Part shown: positions 18,248-27,199 of the stretch, one piece after another | Numbering within the stretch: position 1 is the first letter of the stretch | How the letters are laid out: every line of letters begins with the position of its first letter | Origin: Bosea sp. Tri-49 | Lineage (GTDB): Bacteria > Pseudomonadota > Alphaproteobacteria > Rhizobiales > Beijerinckiaceae | Length of the DNA: 64,000 bases | Direction of reading: 5' to 3' | Assembly (NCBI RefSeq): GCF_003952665.1 | Contig: NZ_CP017946.1 | Coordinates: 2,170,001 to 2,234,000 of the forward strand | Notes under the pieces: model-generated | Told to the model about the DNA's origin: nothing | Seen by the model: the letters and a program-made list of their open reading frames with translations, nothing else | Database searches by the model: none | Translations under genes and position numbers: made by a program

Positions 18248-19516
18248 ATGACGATCGATATCGAAGCGGCCCGCGCCATCCTGCGTGCCAATGACCGCGG
18301 CGGCTACACGGTTCCGACCGACCGGCTCTACCCGTTCCAGTGGAACTGGGATTCGGCCTTCGTCGCGATGGGCTGGGCGACCTTCGACAAGGAGCGCGCC
18401 TGGCGCGAGCTGGAGCGGCTGGTCGAGGGCCAATGGGATGACGGCATGGTGCCGCATATCGTCTTCCATGCGCCGAGCGACGACTATTTCCCGGGGCCGG
18501 ACGTCTGGCGCACCCGCCATGCCATCCCGACTTCGGGCATCACCCAGCCGCCGGTCTTCGCCACGGCGCTGCGCCGCGTCTTCGAGATCGCACGGGGCCC
18601 TGACGCACAGGCACGAGCCGCCCGGCTCTATCGCTGCGCGCTCGCCTCGCATGACTGGTGGGAGAAGGCCCGCGATCCGGAAGGGACCGGCCTCGTCGCC
18701 ATTCTGCATCCCTGGGAATCGGGCATGGACAACAGCCCGGCCTGGGACGAGGCCATGGCGCGCCTGACGCTTCAGCCGACGACGCCGATCCGGCGCCGCG
18801 ACACCTCCCATATCGGCGCCGAGATGCGTCCGCGTGATGAGGACTATCGCCGCTTCATCGCACTGGTCGACCTCTATGCCGAGCTCGGCTGGGAACCCGC
18901 AGCGATGTGGCAGGCTTCGCCCTTCAAGCTCGTCGACGTCGCGACCAATGCCATCCTGCACAAGGCGGAAGAGGATTTGCTGGTGCTGGCCGAGAAGTTC
19001 GGCAGCGACGCAGAACGCAGCCGGATCGAGGCGCGGATGGCGCGCCGGGCCGCGGCCTTCGCCGTGCTCTGGAACCAGGATCGGCGGATTTACCAGGCAC
19101 TCGACCTCGGCACGGGCACGGCGGTCAGCGCCTCGACATCAGCCGGCCTGCTGCCGCTGTTCGCAGGTATCCCCTCGGCCGAGCAGGCCGCCGCACTCGC
19201 CGAGGAGCTCGAAAGCTGGCTCGCCAGGGTGCCCTATCCGGTGCCGAGCACCTCGCCGCTCGATCCCCGCTTCGAGCCGAAGCGCTACTGGCGCGGACCG
19301 ATCTGGGCGGTGGTGAACTTCATGATCGCCGAGGGCTTCGAGCGCTACGGACATGGGGCTCTCGCCAGCCGGATTCATGTGGCGACGCAGACCCTGATGC
19401 GGGATGGCGGCATCGCCGAATATTTCGATCCGACTTCCGGAGAAGGACTGGGCGGAGGACAGTTCTCCTGGACGGCGGCGATCGGCCTTTTGATGATCGA
19501 TCAACCGACCCCCTAG
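18248..19516 (+). CDS. GH63-type glycoside hydrolase (glucosyl-/mannosylglycerate hydrolase-like)
   Basis: A 422-residue (alpha/alpha)6-barrel hydrolase resembling small GH63 enzymes such as glucosylglycerate hydrolase of mycobacteria and mannosylglycerate hydrolase of Thermus. Visible blocks are YPFQWNWDSAFVAMGW near residue 30, HPWESGMDNSPAWDEAM near residue 158 (its Asp is the expected catalytic acid), KRYWRGPIWAVVNFMI near residue 345 and the C-terminal GEGLGGGQFSWTAA, where the base Glu is expected. There is no signal peptide, so it acts on the imported substrate in the cytoplasm. The exact glycoside is inferred, not shown. Confidence 0.8.
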   Translation: MTIDIEAARAILRANDRGGYTVPTDRLYPFQWNWDSAFVAMGWATFDKERAWRELERLVEGQWDDGMVPHIVFHAPSDDYFPGPDVWRTRHAIPTSGITQPPVFATALRRVFEIARGPDAQARAARLYRCALASHDWWEKARDPEGTGLVAILHPWESGMDNSPAWDEAMARLTLQPTTPIRRRDTSHIGAEMRPRDEDYRRFIALVDLYAELGWEPAAMWQASPFKLVDVATNAILHKAEEDLLVLAEKFGSDAERSRIEARMARRAAAFAVLWNQDRRIYQALDLGTGTAVSASTSAGLLPLFAGIPSAEQAAALAEELESWLARVPYPVPSTSPLDPRFEPKRYWRGPIWAVVNFMIAEGFERYGHGALASRIHVATQTLMRDGGIAEYFDPTSGEGLGGGQFSWTAAIGLLMIDQPTP

Positions 19517-19526
19517 GCGGCGCCGG

Positions 19527-20183
19527 TCAGCCGAGGCGCATCGACAATTCGACGTCCTCGGCGAAGGGGACGGACAGGTAGCCGCTGCCGGGCGCGCGCA
19601 CCCGCTGGAGGTATTCCGGGGAGTCGTCGGCATTGTCCGCGATGACGAACGAGCCGGGACGGAGACTGCCCTCCACCAGGTCGAGGATGTCGGGATAGAG
19701 CGATTTGGCGCCGTCGAGCAGCAACAGATCGACCTGTCCGGGGAGATCGGCCCTGAGCGTCTTCAGCGCATCGCCCTGCCTGATCTCGACGAGGTCGGCG
19801 AGACCGCCGGCGTTCAGGTGCTCGCGAGCCCGCGCCACCTTCGCGGGCTCGAACTCGGTGGTGATCAACTGTCCCCCGCCATTGTCACGCAAGGCGGCGG
19901 CGAGATGCAGGGTCGAGATGCCGAAGGAGGTGCCGAACTCGACGATCGCCCTCGCCCGGCTGCTGCGCGCCAGCATGTAGAGCAGCAGGCCCGTCTCTCG
20001 CGAAACCGGAAGCCAGAGATCCTTCAGGCGACCATAGAGGTCGAGATATTCGGTCTTGCTGCGCATGAGGCGCTCGCGCTCCTCACGCGAGAAGCCCACC
20101 AGCGCAGGACTGGGGGTTGCGTTCGCCAGCTCGAACAGCTGGTCCAGGAGGGGCGCCAGCGGCGCCGCTGTCAGGGTCGTCAT
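19527..20183 (-). CDS. SAM-dependent O-methyltransferase (class I, COMT-like)
   Basis: A 218-residue methyltransferase. The SAM-binding site is IVEFGTSFGISTLHLAAAL near residue 85, followed by the acidic TTEFEPAKVARAREHL, and the catechol-methyltransferase-type DLLLLDGAKSLYPDIL near residue 150 with the metal-ligand Asp. A second metal-site pair is suggested by VIADNADDS. The acceptor is unknown; catechols or small phenolics are usual in this family. It is divergent from the TetR gene, whose product probably controls it. Confidence 0.88.
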   Translation of the reverse strand: MTTLTAAPLAPLLDQLFELANATPSPALVGFSREERERLMRSKTEYLDLYGRLKDLWLPVSRETGLLLYMLARSSRARAIVEFGTSFGISTLHLAAALRDNGGGQLITTEFEPAKVARAREHLNAGGLADLVEIRQGDALKTLRADLPGQVDLLLLDGAKSLYPDILDLVEGSLRPGSFVIADNADDSPEYLQRVRAPGSGYLSVPFAEDVELSMRLG

Positions 20184-20224
20184 AGGAATTGCTCCGATCG
20201 GGTTCTTGTCTCGGAGCCAAAAAA

Positions 20225-20255
20225 TACGAATAATTCATCGCGTTTCCTATTCGCA
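20225..20255. promoter_or_regulatory. Candidate TetR operator between methyltransferase and TetR genes
   Basis: An imperfect inverted repeat, TACGAATA (20225-20232) and TATTCGCA (20248-20255), matches at 7 of 8 positions and lies in the AT-rich 87-base divergent region. Position and symmetry fit an operator that would control both genes; binding is inferred. Confidence 0.35.
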
Positions 20256-20270
20256 TTGGCGGAGCGCGCC

Positions 20271-20909
20271 ATGGCTGATCAGCCAACCTCCCGGATTTCC
20301 TCACGAAAAGCGCCGAAACAGGCCCGTTCGGCGGAGTTGGTCTCGGCCATTCTGGAAGCGGCTGTTCAGGTTTTGGCGCAGGAGGGCGCGCAGCGTTTCA
20401 CCACGGCACGAGTGGCCGAGAAGGCCGGCGTCAGCGTCGGCTCGCTGTATCAGTATTTCCCGAACAAGGCGGCCATCCTGTTCCGGCTGCAGAGCGATGA
20501 ATGGCGGCAGACCAACGCGATGCTGACCGGCATCCTCGGCGATGCCACCAAGCCGCCGCTCGCCCGCCTGCGGACGCTGGTCCATGCCTTCATCCGGTCC
20601 GAATGCGACGAGGCTGCGGTGCGTATCGCACTCAACGATGCGGCGCCTCTATACCGCGACACTCCCGAGGCGCGGGAGGCGCGCGCGGCCGGCAGCCGGC
20701 TTTTCGAGACGTTCATGGCGGCGGCGCTGCCAGCTGCTTCGACCGGTGAACGCGCCCTGGCTAAAAATCTCATCACCATGACGCTTAGCGCCGTTGGCAA
20801 GGAGTTCTCGGAAACTGCGCGGACCGATGCCGAAATCCAGGCCAATTCCGACGCGCTTGCCGACATGTTTTGCGCCTATCTGCGCCATCTGGAGCAACCC
20901 CGCGGATGA
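20271..20909 (+). CDS. TetR/AcrR family transcriptional regulator
   Basis: A 212-residue regulator. Residues 18-75 are the TetR helix-turn-helix (ILEAAVQVLAQEGAQRFTTA, then VAEKAGVSVGSLYQYFPNKA), followed by an all-helical ligand-binding domain. The ATG at 20271 (MADQPTSRISSRKAP) gives the usual basic N-terminus; the frame is open much further upstream but only as a shadow of the methyltransferase gene. Divergent placement makes the O-methyltransferase its likely target. Confidence 0.92.
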   Translation: MADQPTSRISSRKAPKQARSAELVSAILEAAVQVLAQEGAQRFTTARVAEKAGVSVGSLYQYFPNKAAILFRLQSDEWRQTNAMLTGILGDATKPPLARLRTLVHAFIRSECDEAAVRIALNDAAPLYRDTPEAREARAAGSRLFETFMAAALPAASTGERALAKNLITMTLSAVGKEFSETARTDAEIQANSDALADMFCAYLRHLEQPRG

Positions 20910-20935
20910 AGCGGGGCAAATATGCGTCGCCTCGT

Positions 20936-21967
20936 TCATACTTTCTCGTCGCGGGTGAGGCGCCAGAGGAGATAGATACCGCCGAGCAACCCGGTCGTCA
21001 GTCCGATCGGCAGGTTGAGGCCGGACGGAAAGCGCTGGCTGATCAGATCCGCCGCCAGCAGCAGGACCGCGCCCATCGCCGCCCCGGGCAGCAGCGGTAC
21101 GTCGGGCGAGCGGCAGAGGCGCCTGGCGAGTTGCGGCCCCGCCAGGGCGATGAAGGCGATCGGCCCGGCTGCTGCGGTCGCCATCGCGGTCAGGCCGACG
21201 GCCGTCATCACCATGGCGAGCCGCGTGCGCTCGACGGCAACGCCGAGCTGGCTGGCGGCGTCGTCGCCCATTTCGAGCAAGGCGAGGCGCCGGGCGTACA
21301 GGAGCGCAATCGGCACGATCAGCACGAGGCTAAGCGCAGCCGGCACGGCATGCGACCAGCTGCGTGCGGTGAGCGAACCCGCCAGCCAGAGCTGGGCGGA
21401 GACCGAACGATCGAGATCGCTCGCCACCAGCAGCACCGTGTTGACACCCGAAAGGGTCGCGCCGACGCCGATCCCGACCAGCACTAGCCGATAACCCCCG
21501 GTGACACGCCCCTTCAACGCAAGCAGGAAGACGAGTGCCGCCGTCCCTATTCCAGACAGCACAGCGGCCAGCGAGACGGCGAAGGGGCCGGCGCCGAACA
21601 GGATGATCTGCACGATCGCACCGGTCGCCGCACCGGTAGTGAAGCCGATGATATCGGGCGAACCCAGGGGATTGCGCGAGATCGACTGGAAGATCGCGCC
21701 CGCCATGCCGAGCGCCGCCCCGACGCAAGCCGCGGTGACGACGCGCGGCACCCGCAAGCCCCAGACCACGCGCTCGGCCATCTGGTTCTCGCCCCCTCCG
21801 AACAGGGCAGCGACGACTTCCGCCGGCGTGAAGGCGAGCGTGCCTGTACCGAGCAGGACGACGACGAGCGCGAGGCCGATACCGGCGAGCACGACGCAGA
21901 CCAGCGCGGTCCGCGGACGCCAGAGCAGGGAGAAAGGGCCGATCCGGAGCACCACGGGCATGCTCAT
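20936..21967 (-). CDS. FecCD-family ABC permease for ferric siderophore
   Basis: A 343-residue inner-membrane permease with about nine to ten hydrophobic segments. Family marks are the LRVPRVVTAACVGAALGMAG block near residue 73, ISRNPLGSPDIIGFTTGAA near residue 98 and GPIAFIALAGPQLARRL near residue 265. It matches FepG/FecD-type subunits. The ATG at 21967 overlaps the stop of the preceding permease by four bases. It is the last gene of a three-gene minus-strand operon (binding protein, permease, permease). Confidence 0.93.
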   Translation of the reverse strand: MSMPVVLRIGPFSLLWRPRTALVCVVLAGIGLALVVVLLGTGTLAFTPAEVVAALFGGGENQMAERVVWGLRVPRVVTAACVGAALGMAGAIFQSISRNPLGSPDIIGFTTGAATGAIVQIILFGAGPFAVSLAAVLSGIGTAALVFLLALKGRVTGGYRLVLVGIGVGATLSGVNTVLLVASDLDRSVSAQLWLAGSLTARSWSHAVPAALSLVLIVPIALLYARRLALLEMGDDAASQLGVAVERTRLAMVMTAVGLTAMATAAAGPIAFIALAGPQLARRLCRSPDVPLLPGAAMGAVLLLAADLISQRFPSGLNLPIGLTTGLLGGIYLLWRLTRDEKV

Positions 21968-22968
21968 GGCCGGCTCACCCGGAAGCGGCGGACCGCCATG
22001 ATAAAGAAGGGACCGCCGATCAAAGCGACGACAATTCCGGCCGCAACCTCCGAGGGGGCGGCGACCACACGCCCGACCAAGTCAGCACCAAGCAACAGGA
22101 TCGCCGCGAAGAGCGCCGAGCAAGGCAGGATCCAGCGATGGTCCGGGCCGGCAACGGCTCGCGCCAGATGCGGCGCGATCAAGCCGACGAAGCCGATCGG
22201 CCCGGCTGCGGCGGTAGCAGCTCCCGCCAGCAGCATCACCGCTAGGCATGCGAAGAGCCAGATCGTGCGCGGCGCGGCGCCAACCGCCTGGCCGAGCTCC
22301 TGGCCCAGCGCCAGTACGTTGAGACCGCCGACGATCGTCAGGGCGACGACGAGACCTGCCGCGACCATGACGGCCAACACTGCGACGGCTTCGAAGCTCG
22401 CGCTCTCCACCGAACCGGCGGCCCAGTGCCGGAAATCGTCGAAGGCGGTCGGCGGCGCGTTGAGGATGACAATGCCGGTTATCGCGCCGAGCACGACCGA
22501 GAGGCCCGCCCCCGCGAGCACGAGCCGGACGGGATTGGTTCCGGTCTCATGCGCCCGCCCGAGCAGGAACACGGCGGCGCCGGCGAGCCCGGCGCCAAGG
22601 ATGGCGAGCCAGACATAGTGCGCCGGGCGCGTCAGGCCGAGAAGCGTCACCGCGAGGACGACGGCGACTGCTGCACCGGCATTGATGCCGAGCAGGCCCG
22701 GCTCGGCCAGGGCGTTGCGTGTGACAGCCTGCATGATCGCCCCGGCGAGGCCCAGCGCCGCACCGGCGAGAACGGCCGTTATCAGGCGCGGAACGCGCAA
22801 TTCCCAGATCACCAGATGCAGATCGTTGCGCGGATCATAGGCCCGCAGCGCATCGATCATGACCGCCAGCGGGATCGACCGCGAACCGATGACCAGGCTG
22901 GCGAGCGCCAGTACAGCGAGCGCCGCCAGGCCGACGGCGAGCCAGCGCCGGCGCCGAACTTGCCTCAT
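21964..22968 (-). CDS. FecCD-family ABC permease for ferric siderophore (second subunit)
   Basis: A 334-residue partner permease of the FepD/FecC kind. Blocks are LRVPRLITAVLAGAALGLAG near residue 58, VTRNALAEPGLLGINAGAA and GPIGFVGLIAPHLARAVAG near residue 255. The start is the ATG at 22968 (MRQVRRRRWLAVGL), four bases inside the end of the binding-protein gene; a longer in-frame reading is a shadow of that gene. It forms a heterodimer with the other FecCD protein. Confidence 0.93.
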   Translation of the reverse strand: MRQVRRRRWLAVGLAALAVLALASLVIGSRSIPLAVMIDALRAYDPRNDLHLVIWELRVPRLITAVLAGAALGLAGAIMQAVTRNALAEPGLLGINAGAAVAVVLAVTLLGLTRPAHYVWLAILGAGLAGAAVFLLGRAHETGTNPVRLVLAGAGLSVVLGAITGIVILNAPPTAFDDFRHWAAGSVESASFEAVAVLAVMVAAGLVVALTIVGGLNVLALGQELGQAVGAAPRTIWLFACLAVMLLAGAATAAAGPIGFVGLIAPHLARAVAGPDHRWILPCSALFAAILLLGADLVGRVVAAPSEVAAGIVVALIGGPFFIMAVRRFRVSRP

Positions 22969-23930
22969 GGCTTGGCGAAGCTCTCGCGCAACTGCTCGAG
23001 AATCTGGCGTCCGGAATAGGGGTCGATGCGGAAGGAGGTCAGCCCGAGCGGGTAAACCCGCTTGCCGAGCACAGCGGGATGGTTGGCCAGCACCGGTTCG
23101 GCCAGGAAGGCTTCGACATCCTTTTTTGTGGCCCGCAATAGGAAGACGGTGTCGGCCGCGATCGCGGCCGAAAGGTTCTCGCGCGAGAAGAACTCGAAGT
23201 CGGATGGGCGCGCCGAATTCGGCTTCAGCTCCGCCGGCAGGCCGACGACCTCGAAGCCCAGCCCTGAGGCCAGTTTGGAGACCGGGCTCGTCAGGCGCGC
23301 CACCGAATAGCTCCCGGCGATGTTGTAGCCGACGATACTGACCTTCGTACCCTTCGCGGCGATCGTGCCGGCTGCTGCGGCGAGATCGGCATCGAAACGG
23401 CCGATTGCGGCGGCAGCTTCCGGCTCCAGGCCAGTGGCCTTGCCGAGTTCGGTTGCGAGTTCCTGCCAGCTCCGGTTGGAATAGTCGACCACGAGTGTCG
23501 GGAGGCCGAGCGCCTCGAGCTCGGCCCGATGCTGGAGGATGCTGTCGGCACCGGTGGTCGAGGCGATCACGAGATCGGGCTTCCAGCCGAGCACAGCCTC
23601 GATGTCGAACTTCAGATTGGGATAGAGCACCTTGACGCCGCGCCGGTCGGCATCCCCGGCCCATTGCGAGAAGAAGCCCTTGGCGTCGGTGAGCGGGCTC
23701 GGCGTCGTCGCCGTGCTCGCGAGCAAAGGCGCCTCGATCGCGAGGAGGATGCCGGTGACGCTCGGCGTGGTCGAGACGATGCGCAACGGCTTCCTGGCAA
23801 GCGTCAGCTCGCCGGCGGCATGCCTGATGGTGCGAGGCCAGCCGGCCTCCTGGCTCCAGGCGGGCTGACCGTTTCCGCTCAGGGCAGCCGCGAGGGTGAT
23901 GATGGCGATGAAGAGCTTGATGAAGGGCAT
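22965..23930 (-). CDS. fepB: Ferric-siderophore (FepB-like) periplasmic binding protein
   Basis: A 321-residue periplasmic protein. It starts MPFIKLFIAIITLAAALSGN, a signal peptide with cleavage near residue 27. The mature sequence closely follows ferric-enterobactin-type FepB (RTIRHAAGELTLARKPLRIV, then STTPSVTGILLAIEAPLLAS and TTPSPLTDAKGFFSQWAGDA). It should deliver a ferric catecholate to the FecCD permeases. The frame is open 29 codons upstream, but the ATG at 23930 starts the leader. This gene opens the minus-strand transport operon and is divergent from the ATPase gene. Confidence 0.9.
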   Translation of the reverse strand: MPFIKLFIAIITLAAALSGNGQPAWSQEAGWPRTIRHAAGELTLARKPLRIVSTTPSVTGILLAIEAPLLASTATTPSPLTDAKGFFSQWAGDADRRGVKVLYPNLKFDIEAVLGWKPDLVIASTTGADSILQHRAELEALGLPTLVVDYSNRSWQELATELGKATGLEPEAAAAIGRFDADLAAAAGTIAAKGTKVSIVGYNIAGSYSVARLTSPVSKLASGLGFEVVGLPAELKPNSARPSDFEFFSRENLSAAIAADTVFLLRATKKDVEAFLAEPVLANHPAVLGKRVYPLGLTSFRIDPYSGRQILEQLRESFAKP

Positions 23931-24081
23931 CGTCGATCTATCTGGCCGGTGTTGTCCTGCGGGCCAGGAGCCGGGAGCCTGGCTCCGCCACGCGCTACGC
24001 GCCGGAGCGCGCACCATTCCTCATGACGGATCGTATCCCGCCATGCAATATGGACGCAGGACAGGGAGTCAGTTATCGAAC

Positions 24082-24109
24082 GTAAAGCCGCTAGCGGTGA
24101 CTGCTTTAC
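24082..24109. promoter_or_regulatory. Candidate operator between fepB-like and fepC-like genes
   Basis: In the 240-base divergent gap, a perfect 7-bp inverted repeat (GTAAAGC at 24082-24088, GCTTTAC at 24103-24109) partly encloses a perfect palindrome CCGCTAGCGG (24088-24097). It would serve both transport units. I cannot assign it to Fur, Irr or RirA by sequence. The rest of the gap shows no gene. Confidence 0.35.
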
Positions 24110-24170
24110 CACAACTAGAGCCGAAAGGGATGCCGTCGAAAGCCACGAGCTCGACGACATCGACTGTAGA

Positions 24171-24986
24171 TTGGAAGAATTGAAAAGTACTTCGCGAGCT
24201 GATTCCCGCCTCCACGCCGATGCGCTGACGCTCCGCTACGAGGCACGCACGATCTCGACCGGCCTCTCGGTCGCGATCGCCGACGGCTCGTTCACCGTGA
24301 TCGTCGGACCCAATGCCTGCGGCAAGTCCACTCTGCTGCGGGCCCTGTCGCGCTTGCTTACGCCGACCGCCGGCCAGGTGATCCTCGACGGACGGCAGAT
24401 CGGCGAGCGGCCGGCCAAGGAGGTCGCGCGGCGCCTCGGCCTCCTGCCGCAGAGCGCGATCGCTCCAGACGGCATCAGCGTCGCCGACCTCGTCGCCCGC
24501 GGCCGCTATCCGCATCAGTCCTTCCTGCGGCAATGGTCGAAGGCGGATGAAGCGGCGGTCGCCGCCGCGATGGAGGCGACGCGCGTCGATGCGCTGGCGA
24601 CGCGCCCGGTCGACGAGCTCTCCGGCGGCCAGCGCCAGCGGGTCTGGATCGCGATGGTGCTGGCGCAGGAAACGCCGATCCTGCTGCTCGACGAACCGAC
24701 GACCTTTCTCGACATCGCCCATCAGATCGAGCTGCTCGACCTGCTCGCCGAGCTCAACGCGCAAGGCCGCACCATCGTCGCGGTGCTGCACGACCTCAAC
24801 CAGGCCTGCCGCTACGCCTCCCATCTTGTCGCGATGAAGGACGGCGCGATCATCGCCGAGGGCAGCCCGGCCAGGATCGTCACGGCCAAGCTGGTCGAGC
24901 AGGTTTTTGGCCTGCCCTGCATCGTCATTGCTGATCCCGTTTCGGGGACCCCGCTGATCGTGCCCAAGGGCCGCAGCCATGGCTGA
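24171..24986 (+). CDS. fepC: Ferric-siderophore ABC transporter ATP-binding protein (FepC-like)
   Basis: A 271-residue ATPase. The Walker A motif is GPNACGKSTLLRALSRLL near residue 46, the signature is DELSGGQRQRVWIAMVLAQE near residue 146, Walker B is TPILLLDEPTTFLDI, and the switch His is in IVAVLHDLNQACRY. These are typical of FepC/FecE. The start is a TTG at 24171; the next upstream ATG is out of frame. It is transcribed away from its permeases and overlaps the monooxygenase start by eight bases, suggesting translational coupling. Confidence 0.92.
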   Translation: MEELKSTSRADSRLHADALTLRYEARTISTGLSVAIADGSFTVIVGPNACGKSTLLRALSRLLTPTAGQVILDGRQIGERPAKEVARRLGLLPQSAIAPDGISVADLVARGRYPHQSFLRQWSKADEAAVAAAMEATRVDALATRPVDELSGGQRQRVWIAMVLAQETPILLLDEPTTFLDIAHQIELLDLLAELNAQGRTIVAVLHDLNQACRYASHLVAMKDGAIIAEGSPARIVTAKLVEQVFGLPCIVIADPVSGTPLIVPKGRSHG

Positions 24987-26256
24987 GACCCGGCAGCTTC
25001 ACATCGGGTTGAGCCTCACCCCGACCTGGCTGAAGGGCAGAGCGGCGGACGATCCTGAATCCCGATCGGGCGGCGATCCCGTGGAGTTCAATCTCGCGCT
25101 GACCCGGATGGCGGAACGGGCGAAGCTCGATTTCGTCTTCAAGCCCGACTATCTCCGCATGTATCCGGGTATCGGCGGCGGCCTCGTCAGCCTCGATCCG
25201 ACGCTTCTCATAACAGCGATCGCGAGAGAGACCGAGAAGATCGGACTCGTCACCACTATCTCGACCAGCTTCAACCCGCCCTTCGTGGTGGCGCGCCAGA
25301 TTCAGTCGCTGCACTGGGTCAGCAAGGGTCGCGCCGGCCTCAACATCGTCACCTCGATCGAGGGCGCCGAGAATTTTGGCGACGCGCCCATGCCGCCGCC
25401 CGAGATCCGCTACCGCAAGGCCGCCGAGTTCACCGACGTCATGCGCCGGCTCTGGCAGAGCTATCCGCACGCGGCGCTGACAGGCGCGGCACCAAGCGCC
25501 GCGATCGACCACCGCGGCGAATTCTTCAGCGTGGCGGGGCCGCTCAACGTGCCGGGCCACCCAGCCGGGCCGCCATCGCTGTTCCAGGCCGGCGCCTCCA
25601 ATATCGGGCGCGATTTTTCCGCCTCGATCGCCGACGCCACCTTCGCCGCCACGCCCGATCGGGAGGCCGGCATCGATCTGCGCGGCGATCTGCGCCGCCG
25701 TGCGCAGGGGCATGGCCGCAGCCCGGATTCGGTGCGCGTGCTGCCGGGGCTCCACTTCTTCCTTGCCGAGACGCGCGAGGAGGCTTGGGCGCTGCATGAG
25801 CGCGCTCATGCCCATCTCACGCCGGAGCAACGCCGCAAATCGGTGAAATCAGTCCTCGGACTCGATCTCGGCGATCTCGCACCCGAGGCCCGGGTGACCG
25901 CGGAGATGCTGCCACCGACCGACACGCCGGTGCGTAGCCGCACCCATGCCGACCTGCTGCGGCGCTTCGTCGAAGCAAACCATCCGACCGTGGCGGAGGT
26001 GCTGGCGCGCCCTGAAGTCGTCGGCTCGGCGCATTGGGTTTCAGTTGGAACCGTTGACGACGTCCTCGCCGAGATCGTCGACTGGCATGAGGCCGGGGCG
26101 CTGGACGGCTTCATCGCGATCCCGGGCGGCTCAATGCGATCGTTGCAGCTGTTCCTGGAAGAGCTGGTGCCGGCGCTGGCGCGAAGGGGCCTGTTCCGCA
26201 GCGACTATGAGGGCTCGACACTGCGCGAGCATCTGCGCCTCGGCGACGAGCGATAG
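24979..26256 (+). CDS. LLM-class flavin-dependent monooxygenase (NtaA/SnaA/DszA-like)
   Basis: A 425-residue TIM-barrel FMNH2-dependent oxygenase. Blocks are HIGLSLTPTWLKG at the start, KLDFVFKPDYLRMYPGIGGG, EKIGLVTTISTSFNPPFVVA and GRAGLNIVTSIEGAENFG. Relatives include nitrilotriacetate and EDTA monooxygenases, which need a separate flavin reductase. The gene overlaps the siderophore ATPase gene by eight bases, so it is expressed with iron import and could act on the carried ligand, for example by opening the chelator after entry. That role is inference. It ends five bases from the convergent IclR gene. Confidence 0.88.
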   Translation: MAETRQLHIGLSLTPTWLKGRAADDPESRSGGDPVEFNLALTRMAERAKLDFVFKPDYLRMYPGIGGGLVSLDPTLLITAIARETEKIGLVTTISTSFNPPFVVARQIQSLHWVSKGRAGLNIVTSIEGAENFGDAPMPPPEIRYRKAAEFTDVMRRLWQSYPHAALTGAAPSAAIDHRGEFFSVAGPLNVPGHPAGPPSLFQAGASNIGRDFSASIADATFAATPDREAGIDLRGDLRRRAQGHGRSPDSVRVLPGLHFFLAETREEAWALHERAHAHLTPEQRRKSVKSVLGLDLGDLAPEARVTAEMLPPTDTPVRSRTHADLLRRFVEANHPTVAEVLARPEVVGSAHWVSVGTVDDVLAEIVDWHEAGALDGFIAIPGGSMRSLQLFLEELVPALARRGLFRSDYEGSTLREHLRLGDER

Positions 26257-26261
26257 CGCGC

Positions 26262-27017
26262 TCAGCCGCCGCCCGAGTCCCGCGTCGCCGCCCCCGCCGC
26301 TGCGAACAGCGCGGCGCGATGTCCTTCCGCCTCGGCCGTCTTGACGAACGAGACGGTGGTGACGACGCAGGCGATCTCGCCCAGCGCATTGAAGACCGGC
26401 GCAGCCTTGCCGGTCAGCAACGAGAACAGGTGCTCGTTCAGCTCCGCGCCCCCGTCTCGCCTGACCGTGTCGAGCATTTCGGCCGGCGGGCGGCTGCCGC
26501 GAAAGGAGGCCGGCTGCAGCTTGCGCGCGGCCGCGATCGCCTCCTTCGGCAGATGCGCCTGGAAGACGAAGCCGCAAGCGGTGTTGTCGAGCGGCAGGAC
26601 ATCGCCCAGCGTTACCGTGCTGAGCGCGAAATCGGTGTTGCGATACCAGCGCACGATGGTCGGGCCGCGCTCGGTCCAGATCGCGACGCCGCAGCTGGCG
26701 GCAATGCGCGAAGCAAGTCCCTTCATCGCGCGCGCCGCGACCTCGACGGCATCGATACGCCGCAGCGCCCGGATCCCGATGCTCAAAGCCATAGGACCGA
26801 GATCGTAATAGCCGGTGACGTCGTCCTGCGCCGCCAGCCCCTCCCGCACCAGGCTCTGCATGTAGCGATGGGCGGTGGACGAGCCGGTGCGAGCCCGCCG
26901 GGCGATCTCGCCCAGCACCAGCGGCCCATCCGCCTTGGCCAGGATATCGAGGAAGCGGGCGGCGATCGAGACCGACTGGATCGTCGCCGAGCGTTTGGTG
27001 GGGCTAAGGCTGGTCAT
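26262..27017 (-). CDS. IclR family transcriptional regulator
   Basis: A 251-residue IclR-type regulator. Residues 10-70 are the winged helix (IQSVSIAARFLDILAKADGP, then EIARRARTGSSTAHRYMQSL and GYYDLGPMALSIGIRALRRI), and residues 85-240 the effector domain. The ATG at 27017 (MTSLSPTKRS) is preferred over in-frame starts up to 27164, because the HTH begins right after it. It is divergent from the TonB-dependent receptor gene, which makes it the likely local regulator. Its ligand is unknown. Confidence 0.9.
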   Translation of the reverse strand: MTSLSPTKRSATIQSVSIAARFLDILAKADGPLVLGEIARRARTGSSTAHRYMQSLVREGLAAQDDVTGYYDLGPMALSIGIRALRRIDAVEVAARAMKGLASRIAASCGVAIWTERGPTIVRWYRNTDFALSTVTLGDVLPLDNTACGFVFQAHLPKEAIAAARKLQPASFRGSRPPAEMLDTVRRDGGAELNEHLFSLLTGKAAPVFNALGEIACVVTTVSFVKTAEAEGHRAALFAAAGAATRDSGGG

Positions 27018-27199
27018 GATGCGAATCGCGGCAGGAGAGCGCGGCAGATGCCGGTGCGCGCTTTGTGACACCCGGAGCCTCATGGGGACAAGCAGCGCTC
27101 TCATTCGAGTGTTTCCAAACGTTCCGCCAGGTCGGACGCGACAACTGCGACCGGAAAAGCACAATTTGAGGCAATACGGCAGCTTGGCCTCGGCTCATG

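Noticed and set aside
17129..18961. A 610-codon minus-strand open frame across the ABC ATPase and GH63-type genes.
   Set aside because: It spans two well-supported plus-strand genes and shows no recognisable motif.
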